NCBI GenBank assembly: GCA_037178975.1 | Contig: JASJZH010000004.1 | Coordinates: forward strand, 5,084,001-5,148,000 | DNA: 64,000 nt | Direction of reading: 5' to 3' | From: Oscheius tipulae | Lineage: Eukaryota; Nematoda; Chromadorea; Rhabditida; Rhabditidae | Part shown: one piece after another, positions 26,701-38,590 of the stretch | Layout of the letters: every line of letters starts with the position of its first letter | Numbering within the stretch: the stretch's first letter is position 1 | Notes under the pieces: generated by a model | What the model was told of the DNA's origin: nothing | The model's database searches: none | Seen by the model: only the letters and a program-made list of their open reading frames with translations | Made by a program: the position numbers and the translations under genes

Positions 26701-29700
26701 TTTCTAACTTCTCAAAAAGAGAAATACAAGAGATTGTTAGGGACCTTACTCTCTGACCGATGTTTCACGGACAATCGGATTTTGTTTGGAAGACAGAGAG
26801 CCAAAACATTCGACTACATTTAGAATTCGGAAAAACTGCGCTTTCCGGCCAACTCGACGGAGAATTTCGAACGATGTTCAGGCTGTCTTTGTAATCGGAC
26901 AATTTGTGATTGAAAGACGCCCTCCGGGTGCGGACTAATTACCTTCTTCTTTAGCCAATAATGGACTCCAGACATTCATGTTTGGCCCTTTCAGGTGACT
27001 ACTTCGTCTTTTTGAGAACTCTTTTGCCCTATAGTCCAATGTCGTGACACACCCTCGCTCTGTCTCAAGTTACAAAAACATCATGAGAACGCTTTTTTTT
27101 GGACAGAAACTCAAGAGGTTAGAGAAGACAATGGAATTCAAACCAAAGATTGAGGGCTTTTCGGGAATGGAAGGCTGGAATGACCAGTATGTCGTAAAAT
27201 GTGAGTCTGTTCTTATTAATTACTTGGCAGAACCCTCTCTTGATCTAATATTTGAACAGTGGAGGTTTGCGGTATAATTTGTGTTGGCGAGGCAGAGAAA
27301 TGACTTTGTCCACTGCCTGATGAACCATGAACAGCAGGCATTTCCGCCTCATGTTCCCAGGATCAGTGCAATTATTCAAAACGTCTCGGAAAAAGTCTTT
27401 GAGAGTCAGCTGGTAGATTGGATTGACTAGCTAACTGAATTCAGAGGCTGAGAAATGAGATGGGCCGTTTTTGGAGAGCAATCATGTCGGACAATCGGCT
27501 AGGTTGACTAATGAGAGCTCTCTCCAACGTATTTGGCAACAAGTAATGAACAAGGGATGTCAGTCCGTCACTGTCAGTTTGTTGTCGAGAGGCAACTTTA
27601 CGATCAAATATTGTGAGTCTGCTCCTCTATGGCGAGTTTTACGCACGAAAGAACACAGCAATTGGTCTTGGACTAAACTAACCTTCGCCTGTGGCGTCTT
27701 CCCACGTGAGGAGCCATTGGACAGACGGAGCTAGAGTCTCTCTAATTCAGCCCATCCCCTCTGTCCCGATTTATGACTTTTCGAGGGTAACTTCTCCCCG
27801 CTAGGATTCGTTTCCGAGGAAACGTATGCTTGTAAAAGTGAATAATGTCCAAGAGAGGTAAAGGCCGAGTCGTACTGGAGTTGACAAACTAAAAACGGAA
27901 ACCTTGTCGCTCATTGGCACTCTCGGACCCAGGTAATTGTCGGACCACAATGGCTTCTGGGAGTGTTTTTGGAGGCTTTTCAATCAATTTCAAGAAGGAG
28001 ATGGAGGACACGGCATATTGGTAATTAAAACAAGATGGGAACACACACATGGCGGCAAAAAAGAGAGACAACGACTTCGTGTCCAAGATGAGAGAGAATT
28101 TGAAGCAAATGAATTCTGTTGATTAATAAGAACACCCGTCCATTTTTGGCAATAAAACAGAAAAGAATACGGCTAGCGTTATCACTAGCGAAAAGACTAT
28201 TTCCAAGCACAAGCACGACACAAAATGTTGGGGAAAAGAAGAGTTTTTCCAGAACTTTAAGAGAAGAACCCCAATACAAACCGAAATCAGGTTTATTTAC
28301 AAGTTTTAGGGGAAAGGGTCATTCAACTGCTCAGATATTTAGACTTCAAGTGGTCTCTTCTGAGACTTCTTCTAGAAGTCATTAGTTCGTCTGCACTTTG
28401 CTTGTGCTGCTGCTGTAACCATGATCGCTTTCGACTTCAACTTGTCGACTCTAACTCGCTCACTTGAAAGCCATTTGCTCTTTCAAAAATGTAACAAAAA
28501 CAACAAAAAAACGATATGCCCGTGGAATTTTCTCTCGATAGTTTCAGATTCTGGTAGAGACAAAACCTCGACGCAGTTCTCCAAGAGAGAGCCAACCTGG
28601 AGTCGACTTCTAAGCGAAGGTGTGGAAACGAGACTGTTCGACAAAAGACCAATACGTTTATAAGTAGCAGCTATTGGACGAGACGAGAATGCGGAACGCA
28701 TTAAAGAAGAAACTGGCGGAAAAGCGATGCTCACGGAGGTTTAGATGACTCACTGATTTGAAATGTACCAACGCTGCTCACTGACAAACGAATGGCTGCT
28801 GTTCCTGGTATGGTGAACGTACGAACGAAAGCCTGTCAAAGATTGCAAAGAGACAAACCCGCTGCCGAGATTGTGGAGGCCTGATTTTTTCAGAGTTTTT
28901 GACAAGTCATCACAGGTCGAACCCATTTTGGCAGTATTGAAACAAGCCTCGGTTCGGTATGCGTCGTCACGTGCTTCTGCGTATTTTTATTTCTTTTTTT
29001 TCCTGAAAAGTTGTCCGAGCTTTTTTGGTGGAACGAAAAATCAAACCAAAGATTCACAGGCCTAGAGGGAAAACAGTTAGAAATGAGTTCGGTTAACTGA
29101 TCAATCTGCCGACAGCAGTCCAAGCACTGCTAATCTGCTTTTGCCAGATCGTGCAACTATATGAGCTTTGGATAGTTTATATTCATACCTGAAGTCGTGG
29201 ACGAGTCAGAATTACCTTTCTACTACTAAAGTGCAATGGTGTCCGTCCGTGCGTCACCACGAGGAAAAAGCTGGCAAATCATGGTATGTCAAGAGTTTAG
29301 TTGACAAGTCGGCTTTGGGGGGACCTGGGAACTTAGACTATTAGATAAGCGGCTGCCTGTTGTCAGTGCTAAGGCAAGACTAAAGACGGCGGAGCCGTTG
29401 TGGACAGCTGGTACATTTAATAATTGTTTAGACTTACGAAATCCGATTGGTTTCCTATAAAACGTTTCAAAAACGTAACGAAACTTATAAGAGCACTTCA
29501 AAATGTAGAAAATGGATTTTAAAAAAATCATGAAAGGGGAAGGAAAATAAACAGGAAACCGAAGAAAACACAGAAAAAACAACTGAAACTCGATACAGCG
29601 ACATACTTTTTCAGGCCTCACTCTTAAACAGTTTCTACATTTGACGGAGCTTTGACGACCTATTGCCTGAAAACCCGTATTGTTCAAGTGAGTGTTCAGC

Positions 29701-30380
29701 ATTCATTTTATCTTCTTTTCCAGTGGCATATACAGAACTTGTTCGAATAGTTAAAAGAAAACTGACTTGAGAAAAGACTTGTTTACTCGCCTTGGCGAAT
29801 CAAGACTACTTTCAAAAGTAGCTGCAACAACTAGGAAGAACAAGGACAAGAGCGAATAAATATACCTCGTTCTTATCCGCATTATACCGTATTTATGCAA
29901 TGGCCCTTCCTTGCTGTACGCAACAAACTTTTTGAAAGATGAGGAAAGTAAATCTTTGTAATTGGATACAGGATATGCCAAAACTTGCAGCTGCATCCAC
30001 CCGACAGTACAATTCATTTATCCGGACACGAGACGTCACTTTCCGTCTCTGGCACTCTTTGTGACATTTATGCTCAGACGTAAGAAAAAGTGTTCTTTCC
30101 CGCGAGAATTCGAGACCGTTAAAGACAGGCGGGAAGCTCAAAACGATGTTTTTTTTTTTATCATTCAGCAGTTTCTGTATTAGTTTTCTCCGATTTTTTC
30201 GTCTTGGAACTTTACGTAAGCTTTCCATAAGCCGAAAATATTGTATTTTCTATTTTTGTAATAGATCAATATGTTTTAGCTAGTAAGCAGTCGTTTCCTA
30301 TGTCCATTTCCACGACGAAGTATTCTCGCTCCATGTTACTATATTCCTCTTGAATCTTTGCTATTTTATTTTCAGCTGAA
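23773..30380. other. Gene-poor block of 6.6 kb
   Basis: Apart from the LINE fragment at 24478-24907 no exon is supported. Minus-strand frames at 25072-25374 and 26205-26643 have some protein-like composition, the latter with hydrophobic runs, but lack consistent splice joins; they may be remnants of decayed genes. An 11-base inverted repeat lies at 26126-26136 and 26149-26159 (GCTAAACCCAT, 12-base loop). Base composition is more AT-rich and homopolymer-rich than in the genic parts. Confidence 0.4.
24466..24919 (+). mobile_element. 5'-truncated LINE (non-LTR) retrotransposon fragment with target-site duplication
   Basis: A frame near 24650-24810 reads RGMRRHGRGKMAEMEGDQR then LGRPCMRWEDELKKACG and ends shortly after RAMGAARE. 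The GRPxxRWxDDxxKxxG pattern with a following W and a late DR..W-like stretch is the C-terminal tail typical of RTE/CR1-type LINE open reading frames. One in-frame stop shows it is dead. The 3' end is a short AAATTGT tandem (24892-24907). The 12-base string ATGAGATTAGAA occurs at 24466-24477 and again at 24908-24919, exactly flanking the fragment, which is the duplication expected from target-primed insertion. The inserted part is therefore about 430 bases, 24478-24907. Confidence 0.6.
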
Positions 30381-31714
30381 ATGAACAATGCCCCTATAAG
30401 AAGATTTCTTTTTTGGATAAGTTACGATGGTTCGCGTTTTCCTGAAATGGCTAGAGGAGGAACTGGGCTTGGCGTAATGGACTTGCTTCACCAAGTAGTT
30501 TACTTTCTACTATAAACACGAGTTTTTATATTAGAGTGTCTCCGACGTGTTATATGGTTCCAGGCCTTCCCGAGGGGTTGAGGATACGCCGCTACGGTTT
30601 TCGCCCAGCAGCAGGTTCGACTTTGTTGCTAAAGAATATATGATACTCAACAAAATAAATGGATTTTATCTTTATTTTAACATTCAGGACAGATGCTGGG
30701 GTTCACGCTATTCGGAACGCAGTTGTTGGGCAAATTTCCCAAGAATTTTTGACTAAACTCATGACATCTGAAGACCGGCAAAATTTTGTGGATAAATGCA
30801 ATATTCTGATCTCAACAGCTCTACCAGGTTCCTAAAGCCTTTTGCTGTCTAGATTTGGTTCAGGAGATTCTATGAAAATTCTAAACGTTCATCCAGTATC
30901 GGCTGGATTCTGCATACGAAGACATGTTTCCTACAGGTTCTAAGGTTTTTCTTCCTAACACTCCAATTCATTATTTTCACAGAAGGTACACATACCGACT
31001 TGCAGTCGCTAAAAGCTGGCCGCTATGGGAGTCAATCAAAGACAATGCTTCTGTTGTTTGCTTCTCGGAGAGGAATTATGCTTGGATCTTACCACCTGGC
31101 TTCAGCCCTGAAAAGTTGTCTGATGCCGTCAAACTCTTTGAAGGTTAGTGTCCTTGGTTGAGCTCAACCCTTTGCAGGAGAACAAGTGATGGGCTCATTT
31201 TTCAAACATCCGTTGCGAGAAAAGTTAAAACAAACTGATTGGCCTAGTGCCGTGAAATGTATTCGTCACATTGGTATCTCAGCAGGTAATGTATTCTCAA
31301 CCTTTTCATTCTGGTTGCTCGATAGAACTTTACAAAAAGCTATTTTAGGAGAACCTTACCATCTTCCGAATGACATTTTCGACTACTACAACGTGACAAT
31401 TGTCTCCAAGTCCTTCGTCCGAGAACAGGTACTTTACTTCTTATCACTTGTACAAACTCTTACAGATTCGCCGAATGATGTCTTGCCTGGTCTTCCATGC
31501 CTACGACCGTCTTCCTCTCCAAACAATTTCCTGGCTTTTACAAAACCCTATCTCGTCCAACTTTTTCGATCGTAAGATCCCCATCAGTGTGCCTTATGGT
31601 CTTTTCCTAACTGACGTTGTGTTTGATCCGACAATGTTTACACACCCTTTTCCATATTTCCAGCATTCATGGGATTACGATTTACCAGAAATAGAGAGTA
31701 TAGAGAGTACCTAA
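30381..31714 (+). CDS. PUSL1: tRNA pseudouridine synthase-like 1 (TruA family)
   Basis: Eight exons join in phase to 334 residues: 30381-30494, 30535-30614, 30688-30827, 30864-30936, 30983-31143, 31178-31285, 31349-31428 and 31466-31714. The N-terminus has the family opening FLFWISYDGSRF. The catalytic motif SRTDAGVHA contains the aspartate that attacks uridine. IRRHVSYRRYTYRLA and ERNYAWILP follow, then the C-terminal KSFVREQIRRMM (matching LYRQVRRM) and VPYGLFLTDVVF. The order and spacing match vertebrate PUSL1, a mitochondrial tRNA-modifying enzyme. TTTTCAG ends five bases before the ATG, so this is a likely trans-splice acceptor. The aspartate and its frame are spliced across intron 2, which was decisive for the model. 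Confidence 0.88.
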
Positions 31715-32204
31715 CCATTCATTTCTTTTTGATTTTGCAATAAATTTGTTGAGTTTCTGTAAAACGAAAGCAGTTCTCGTTTGCAGTTTGTGGCACGGGT
31801 CTTACCACGACGGGACCATGACGCCGCGCGTAGTACGGTAGCATTTGACTGCTTGGCTTTGCTTTTTATTTTCAACGCCAGTTCATTGTCTTTTTGATTT
31901 GATGTCTTTCCTTACATCAAAATCGATAGAAAAAAAAAGTTGAAAAACGCTTCAAGTGACGCTGTCATTGATTTCAAGTGTGACAACTCCAAAGCTCGTA
32001 CTTCACCCGATCAAATCCTAAATTCTCATTCGCTGCCTTTTTCTACCTTGTAAAACGAATATCTTTCAGGGTATTTTCTAGATAGTCTATTGGCTATTTT
32101 ATTTCTCTGTAACCTTTTTTAACTTCTTATACTTCAGCTCTCTGTAGTAAAAGGTAAGCCATTTTCATCATCGTAAAACAAGTGAAATCACAGTTTTGGT
32201 AATA
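31715..32204. other. Intergenic spacer upstream of sqd-1
   Basis: Holds the AATAAA for PUSL1 near 31739 and a probable 5' UTR or trans-splice region for sqd-1. A TACGGTAG lies near 31838. No exon is seen. Confidence 0.4.
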
Positions 32205-33324
32205 ATGGACTCTCACGATAACAAGATGAACGGTCACATGGATGAAGCTATCAAGGAGAACGGGCATTCTAACAAGGGTAACGAGGACAAGTGAGTATTT
32301 TTTTATATCTGCTTTTTGCCTGTCATTTCCATCGATTTCATGACTTCGGCTTTGCTACTGTCGTTATTAGAGATTTTCCAGGAAAATCTTTGTCGGAGGA
32401 ATCGCATACGACGTGACGAACGACGATCTGAGCTCGCATTTCTCTCAATACGGGGAAGTCACTCAGGCTCAAGTGAAGTTCGACCGCACAACTGGTCGTT
32501 CCAGAGGCTTCGCGTTTGTCGAGTGAGTCCCTTTGTTAGTACCACAATACCACTTCGATTCAGGTTCGCCACCGGCGAAGGATGCAAGGCCGCATTAGCT
32601 GCACGAGAACAAACCATCAAGAACAAGCAGGTGTGTCTTTCAAACGTTTAACTTCCAAATATTCAAATCTTACACTAGAACAAGTAGGAACATTTCAGGT
32701 CGAAGTGAAACCGGCCAAGTCTCGCGAGAACAAGAAGGTCTTCGTTGGAGGTCTACCATCCGACTACAACGAATCTGATCTCCGCCTTCACTTCGAGACC
32801 TACGGAAAGGTCGAAGACATCGAATGGCCTTTCGACAAGATGACCAAGGCTCGGCGCAACTTTGCCTTTATCGTTTTCGAGGAAGAGCAAGCTGCTGACC
32901 TCGCCTCCGCCCAGGTCAAGCAGACTTTCGGAAGTCGCGAATGCGACGTCAAGAAGGCTGTGCCGCAAGGAAGACGCTTCCCTGGAGGACTTGGAAGAGG
33001 AGGAATCCGGCCATACGGACGCGGTGCTAACAATACCGCTGCCTGGTACAACAACTGGGCTGCCCAGATGCACGCGGCTCTTCCCTACGGAGCCTGGGGA
33101 GACTGGTACGGAAACTCCTTCGCCTACCAGCAAAATGGAAACACGGCCGGCTATGGAGCTGGATATCCCACTGCCGCTTCCAATGGAGGTCTGTTGTTTT
33201 TCTTTCCTATGAAATCGTGAATTTAGGCAATAGCTATCAGGAAGCCTACCAGCAAAACGGCAACACCCGTCAGAACGGAAATGCTCCTCAGCGTTACCCC
33301 CAAGTCGCCCAGACTCAGTACTAA
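32205..33324 (+). CDS. sqd-1: hnRNP A/B-D type RNA-binding protein (Squid/SQD-1)
   Basis: Five exons, 32205-32290, 32382-32522, 32564-32630, 32699-33188 and 33227-33324, join in phase to 293 residues. Two RNA-recognition motifs lie in tandem: RNP2 KIFVGGIAYD with RNP1 SRGFAFVEF, and RNP2 KVFVGGLPSD with RNP1 RRNFAFIVF. The C-terminal third is Gly-, Asn-, Tyr- and Gln-rich and low in complexity. This is the layout of Drosophila Squid, C. elegans SQD-1 and vertebrate HNRNPAB/D, nuclear proteins that act in mRNA splicing, localisation and stability. The conserved intron positions split the first RRM. It lies among other RNA-related genes (PUSL1, lsm-8). Confidence 0.92.
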
Positions 33325-34107
33325 CATCGCGAAATCCATCTCCGTCACATCCTCTCCATCTATTGTCAAAACAAAACCCGTCCTCGTCCTTTGTTACCTG
33401 CTAGCTTCTCCTCTCCCACCCTCGTCCCTTCTGTAGTAGGCTTCTCTATCACCTGCCCATACTTCCCTCACCCCTCAGACTTGTGTATTACCCAAAGTAG
33501 ACTTTTTCACGTTGCATTTTGCACGTTTCGTAGAAGTACCCTGAGAGTTTTCCATCTTTTCACTCTCCCACTGTACATTTTAGCATTGTCGTTTTGTCTT
33601 ACCTTGAGTTATTCAACATCTATCTCTCGCTTTTATGTCAGTCGCACCAGCAACATTTTAACACTCTGGCCATCCGATTGTTTAATTTTTTCTATTTTGG
33701 TCAGTAATGCACCCCTCCGAGTACTGCCAAATTCGTATTCTTTTGCTCATGATCCCTAGTTGTTGTTTCTTATTCATTTCTAGGTTTCATCTCAACGTTC
33801 CCCGTTTTGCAAGTCCCCTGTTTTCCTCCTTTTTGGAAAACTCCTGTTGTTGTCTTTTGTGCTTGTTGGAGATTCTCTGATGTCGTTTTGCTGTCCAGTT
33901 GTTTTTACACATGGTGCTCGCGTTGCAGCTATTCTCGTTGCCTCGTGGATAATGTTAACTTGTGTTGCAATTAGATTGCAAGTCAATATCGTAGTGGGAA
34001 ATAAATGTTTGAGGACTATTCACTCTTCATCTATAACTCGTTCAGCGGTCACATCCTCTTGTATTTTCACTTGTTCCGTCGAACAGTTGCACATAGTTTA
34101 TTTAAAG
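33325..34107. other. Long pyrimidine-rich 3' flank of sqd-1
   Basis: A 780-base stretch strongly rich in C and T, fitting a long 3' UTR of an hnRNP gene plus a short promoter for lsm-8. A frame at 33391-33759 is a by-product of the pyrimidine bias. No exon is supported. Confidence 0.4.
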
Positions 34108-34746
34108 ATGACTTCTTCGTTGCAATCTATGGAAAATCGGGTAATTTCGGTCATTACGGGTGACGGAAGAAGCATCGTCGGTCTTCTAAAGGTTGTTTCT
34201 GTCCATTATTTAACCCGATTTCGTTTCCAGGGGTTTGATCAGTTGATCAATTTGGTGCTGGAAGATGCTCACGAAAGAGTCTACTCGGAAAACGCTGGCG
34301 TGGAGCAGATTCCACTAGGACTGTATATTATCCGGGGAGAAAATGTGTATGTCTGCCCTCCAATCAGAACCGAGTCGATCATTACACCGTGTCGTGAGCT
34401 GACTGATTACTTGCGGTTTTTGAGTTGCCACTATTAAGAATTATAGTATCTTTTTGTATTCGATATTTTGGTACAAATATGAGCTAATAACCGCTCAAAA
34501 TTGTTCAGCGTCGCTGGAAAACGCAACGAAGTGGGCGATCGATATTGGTACACCCGCCGTTTGATAGACGCTGCAGCAGCCGAGAATATGTACGCAAACC
34601 TACCACTCTTTAGTTGTATCCTCATTCCGAGATTTTACATCTTTTTCAGTGCTGTCGTTGGCGAAATTGACGAGGAGATGGACAAACGTATCGACTTTCC
34701 TAATGTGAAGGCTGCTCCGCTTCAGCCTATCTGGTTGGGTAGTTAA
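34108..34746 (+). CDS. lsm-8: U6 snRNA-associated Sm-like protein LSm8
   Basis: Exons 34108-34191, 34231-34346 and 34650-34746 give 98 residues, the usual size. The Sm1 motif reads VISVITGDGRSIVGLLKGFD and is followed by NLVLEDAHERVYS. Sm2 reads LGLYIIRGENV, then AVVGEIDEEMD. These match human LSM8 along the whole length. LSm8 defines the nuclear LSm2-8 ring that binds the U6 snRNA 3' end. Intron 2 is 303 bases, eight times the usual size here, and contains open stretches of its own. The stop is followed 180 bases later by the next start codon on the same strand. Confidence 0.92.
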
Positions 34747-34926
34747 ATGGATCTCTTCATCCTTTGTTTCATGCCTTTTGCTTTTGATCTCTTCTAAATT
34801 AAAGTTTCATATGCAACCATGCTATTCACATATACAAATTGTCCAAACCATTTGCATACCTCTCGATTTGGCTCAGCCCTTTCGTATTTACAAGTTTTAT
34901 TTTTCAGAAGCTTAACGCCAGAGATT

Positions 34927-36750
34927 ATGTCTGAAGCAGAAGAATCTCTTATCGAGGTATGTGCGGGAAGATGCGCTCCCATTTACCCAAATTTAGACCA
35001 ATCCCGAAGAGGACATTTCGAAAGAGGTCTCTGAGACGGATTACACAGAAGAGACCGGTCAGGTTTGTTGTTTGCTTTCCGTTAGAAAACTTTTTTTTAG
35101 GAAAACGACTTTGATGTTGCTGATCTGGAATGTGTAGATGAGGAGGAGGCCGAGAGATCGGAGGATCGTGGTCGCATTAAGGAGGCTAGCCCGAAACGTT
35201 CACTTCGTGGAAACCGTTTTTCTGTAGGTTTCTTCAACTAATTTTGCGCAACTAAGTTACAGGACCATCGTCATGAGCCGTACAAGAGGCCCCATCGAAG
35301 CAGCGAGTCTCTGAAGAAGAACAAAAACTCTCCTTCGAAGCTGAATCGAGATCAACAGCGAAAACGGAATTACTTGGAGCGCAAAAAGAACGAAAAAGCT
35401 GCCAATTCGGTGACGGACATTGATTTCGACGAGCTGGAAGAGATCGACAGCTACGAATGTATTTGATTGCATCTTTCGAGCAAACGGACTTTCCAGATGA
35501 AGATCAGGACAACAATTTTGCGACCCCGTCCACGACTTCAGGAACCACTGAGTCTGCCTCTGCTACGCCAGTGTATGTTACTTTCTATTTTGCTGTTTTC
35601 AAAGGATTTCTCACACTGAAAAAGGCAGCTGACATGCATGTTTTGTCGTTCTTGAAACCTAGTTGTCTCGTGAAACCGCGATCAACGATTGCTTCCCTCT
35701 ATTTTGGGATTGCAGACTGGACTACACAGACAACGACGAACACGACGATTGGGGCAGGTTACAGGAGAATGGAACAGATTTACAGTCAGACGAAGAGGAT
35801 TTTCCTACTCTTAGCGAGGATATCGACGCCGATGTATTGGAGCAAATTACACAAGAAAACATCGCTCTACTCGTTAATTCAACACAACCAAACAAGTTGA
35901 ACGACAGTGGTACGCATTGGATACCCTTCTTCTCGTTTCTCGTCTACCGTCGAATAGGTAGTATTCAGAACCTTCAGAACGACAGAATGTCGACCTACTT
36001 ACACCACCGGAAACATCCAAGACTAATGGGGACATAAAGGAGATCAGCAACCACGGAGCATCTACAAAGAAGCTTGACGACGAGGGATTGGAACAAGAAT
36101 CGCGCCAAAGCCGAATCGACAAGGAAGCTCGTCTGAAGAAGTGGAAATCACCAGAAGAAAAGCTGAAAGAACTGAAGAAAAGAAAGAGAAAGATCGACGA
36201 TCAGCAGGAGCGACAAACAGAGAGTGGTTCGTATACTATACAGGGCTCTTTTCCATTTGGTGTGCCTTCTGTGGACCTTCCCCTTACTTTCTTTTGTACT
36301 GAAGTAGAAGCTGCGTTCAGCCTCGCCATCAAGTCACAAGTCTGGACAGCGATGTATATCGGAAGAAAGGACAACAAGAGACGACAGTCCATCAAAGGGA
36401 TATCACGATCGACAAGTCGGCGGAAGAAGGAGAGGACGAGACGACGATATTCTACCACCGTCTAGAAAGCAAATTAGAAACCTGTTAGATCAACTGGTGG
36501 AGAGAAATAATAGAATCCGGAGAGAAGAGAAATCTGAAGAACGGAGTGAGTTGTATGTCATGTCCGGCCAGTTGCGTCTAACAATTGCACCACTTTCGTG
36601 AGAGCGAAAAAATTATAATTGCCTTGGTGTTTGTATACTAATTTCTGGTTTTCAGGAAAAACGAGTCATCATGAAGAGAACGGCGAGTCAACAAAGTCTG
36701 GAACCAAAAGTCATGCTCATTCTGAAAGTCGTCCTTCACCGCAAAGTTAA
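34927..36750 (+). CDS. Highly charged, probably nuclear protein of unknown family
   Basis: Nine exons join in phase to 420 residues: 34927-34956, 34997-35062, 35101-35223, 35263-35458, 35497-35572, 35716-35909, 35969-36226, 36321-36545 and 36656-36750. The order is an acidic N-terminus, a basic block (NRDQQRKRNYLERKKNEK), an acidic middle (DFDELEEIDSYEYEDQD), a Lys-rich helical run (KSPEEKLKELKKRKRK), an Arg-rich stretch, and a short coiled-coil-like segment (QIRNLLDQLVERNNRIRRE). No catalytic domain is seen. Composition suggests a nuclear RNA- or chromatin-associated scaffold. ATTTTTCAG ends 16 bases before the ATG, a likely trans-splice site, so it may be co-transcribed with lsm-8. Exon 8 is placed by frame: only the acceptor at 36320 keeps the final exons open. 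Confidence 0.6.
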
Positions 36751-37275
36751 TTTATGCTTTTTTTTGTCACAAGAACACTGGTCTGTAATATAAAGGTCAT
36801 AAACCCGTTCCAACTTTTTTGTAATCTGAAGAGTTATCTCGCTCCGACTATATTTTAAAAGCACGTTGTCATTATGGGTAGACGGCCGAACGCGTTTTCA
36901 AATCGGGTTCCGCGACGAACTTCACTCAAATCGCACTTTTTGCATTTTTCGGTGCTTTACACTCATTTTAATGACTTCTAAGTCTATTTAACGGACTCAG
37001 CGTCGAAAACTACCCCAGAAGCGTCTACTTCGATGTCAAAAAAGATCAGAAAAATGTAGACTCGCATCTTTACAGCCTAATTCTATTTCATTCTCTTTTT
37101 TTTCTTGTATGTAATTTGTCCACATGAGTATAGAGTAGTGCTTTAACACAATAAGAGTCGCTTTAAGGGAATTTGCATCAAATTTGTTCCCTCTGCGTCA
37201 TCGTCCAAACGATCCGTCTGGCAAACATTCGCGGGTCTTTTCCACTTCCCAGTTGCTTCTTCTTTCACAGAAATT
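36751..37275. other. Intergenic spacer
   Basis: AT-rich, with no recognisable exon. CTTTCACAG at 37262-37270 ends five bases before the BLOC1S2 start codon and could be a trans-splice acceptor. Confidence 0.35.
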
Positions 37276-37796
37276 ATGGCCGAAATTAACGAAAGAGCAT
37301 CGACTTCTTCGCCGCCTGTGCCTGCAACACCAGCTCCCAACCCGGAAGTTCAACAATTGGCGGACACGATGTACGATAAAGTCGGGTCTTTTCTACAGTC
37401 GAAAATCAAAGGCTGGATCTGATTTTATTGGCCAAATAACTCGTTTTTAGGGACAATTGACGAATACAAACTGCTCGAGGAGATGAATATTGTCACGTCC
37501 CAGCGGTACGAAGACATGAAGAACGTCACGGAAAAGGTCGCGGACAAGCTCTCTCGGCTGAATCAGAAGTGTAAGCTTGCTCTTTTTAATTGAGAATATA
37601 TCCTATTTTCAGACACCTCACTTCGACCGTACTTGCAACAAATTGACGAAATGGACGGAAGCACGAGAAGACTCGAGGAGGCTGCCATTCTCTTGGAACA
37701 GTACGTAACTCAGCTCGGTTTGTGCCTTTTTAATACTTGTACAAGATATTTTCAGAAGGTAAGCTAAAGACACTCCAGCAGCAATCGTCTGCGTAA
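37276..37796 (+). CDS. BLOC1S2: BLOC-1 complex subunit 2
   Basis: Exons 37276-37411, 37451-37570, 37613-37717 and 37756-37796 give 133 residues. After a Pro/Ala/Ser N-terminus come [57 protein letters not shown] and [11 protein letters not shown], matching human BLOC1S2 helix for helix. The subunit belongs to BLOC-1 and BORC, cytosolic coiled-coil complexes that act in lysosome-related organelle formation and lysosome positioning. The first intron, 37412-37450, appears to use a GC donor (AAAG|GCTGGA): this choice preserves the exact spacing to the human protein. A weak GT donor 26 bases earlier would delete nine residues. The 3' end is followed by AATAAA at 37795. Confidence 0.87.
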
Positions 37797-38590
37797 TAAA
37801 GATTGTAAATTTTTGTATTATTTATTCGTTCCACTCGTAGTATGCCACATAAATCCTGTTCGCAACTCTTTCAAAATGACGTTTTGCTCAAACAGTTAGA
37901 GGACCGGGAATCTGATTCACTTCGTCCACATGAAATCTGACACTGGACCGTTCGCGCGCCTGTCCTTTGACCCTCTGGGATCCAGTCGTCTCTCATCTCC
38001 ACCAACACACCCCTTTTCCTCCTAGATTTTGAAGAAGAACGTTCGCAAGAATAAGTGGACAGTTAATTGGCTGTCATTTGGATGGTTTTCATCCAGAACG
38101 ACTACAATCCTTCTGGTCTTTTTCCACATATTGGACACTTTCTGTCCCATACAACCCAAGTCTATTCACTCAACCGATCAACAAGTATTGGGGTCAGGAT
38201 GCAAATGAGTCTACTATTTTGGACTACTTCAATCGCCCGTACAGTACATTAGCTGGTCGCTCATAAAGACACTTAGCGTGGATCATTCAGTCCAGCTGGT
38301 GGCGAGGTCACTCCAAACTGACATGATCGCTCTTCCCCACTTTGGTCTGTCTGCTCATCGTCCTTTGACAACTCGTCTCTATCCCCTGCCCAATCGAACC
38401 GCCTCAGAGAGAGGCATATGGCTTCTTTTTGTGGGGTGCAAATGTTACGTCGGACGCTCGTAGTAAGGGACTTTGTTGGGTACAGCTGTGTCGCTTGTAG
38501 CTATATATTCCAATAATATTGAGAACCTCGAGATTACAGCTAGAGTAGACATTTCGAAGAACAAGCGCAGGCACGAAATTTATACCGCAT
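37797..38590. other. Intergenic stretch between convergent genes
   Basis: No exon is supported. A 62-codon plus-strand frame at 38078-38266 looks mildly protein-like but has no homologue that I recognise and no flanking splice sites. It is the space between two 3' ends. Confidence 0.35.

Noticed and set aside
33391-33759. 122-codon frame after sqd-1
   Set aside because: Produced by strong C/T bias of the 3' flank; Ser/Leu/Phe/Pro-rich with no domain.
36303-36465. Alternative frame in exon 8 of the charged protein ending early at 36465
   Set aside because: The acceptor at 36320 gives a frame that continues through a coiled-coil segment and splices in phase to the last exon, so it is preferred.
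38078-38266. 62-codon plus-strand frame with plausible composition
   Set aside because: No homologue recognised, no supporting splice sites, and it lies between two convergent 3' ends.
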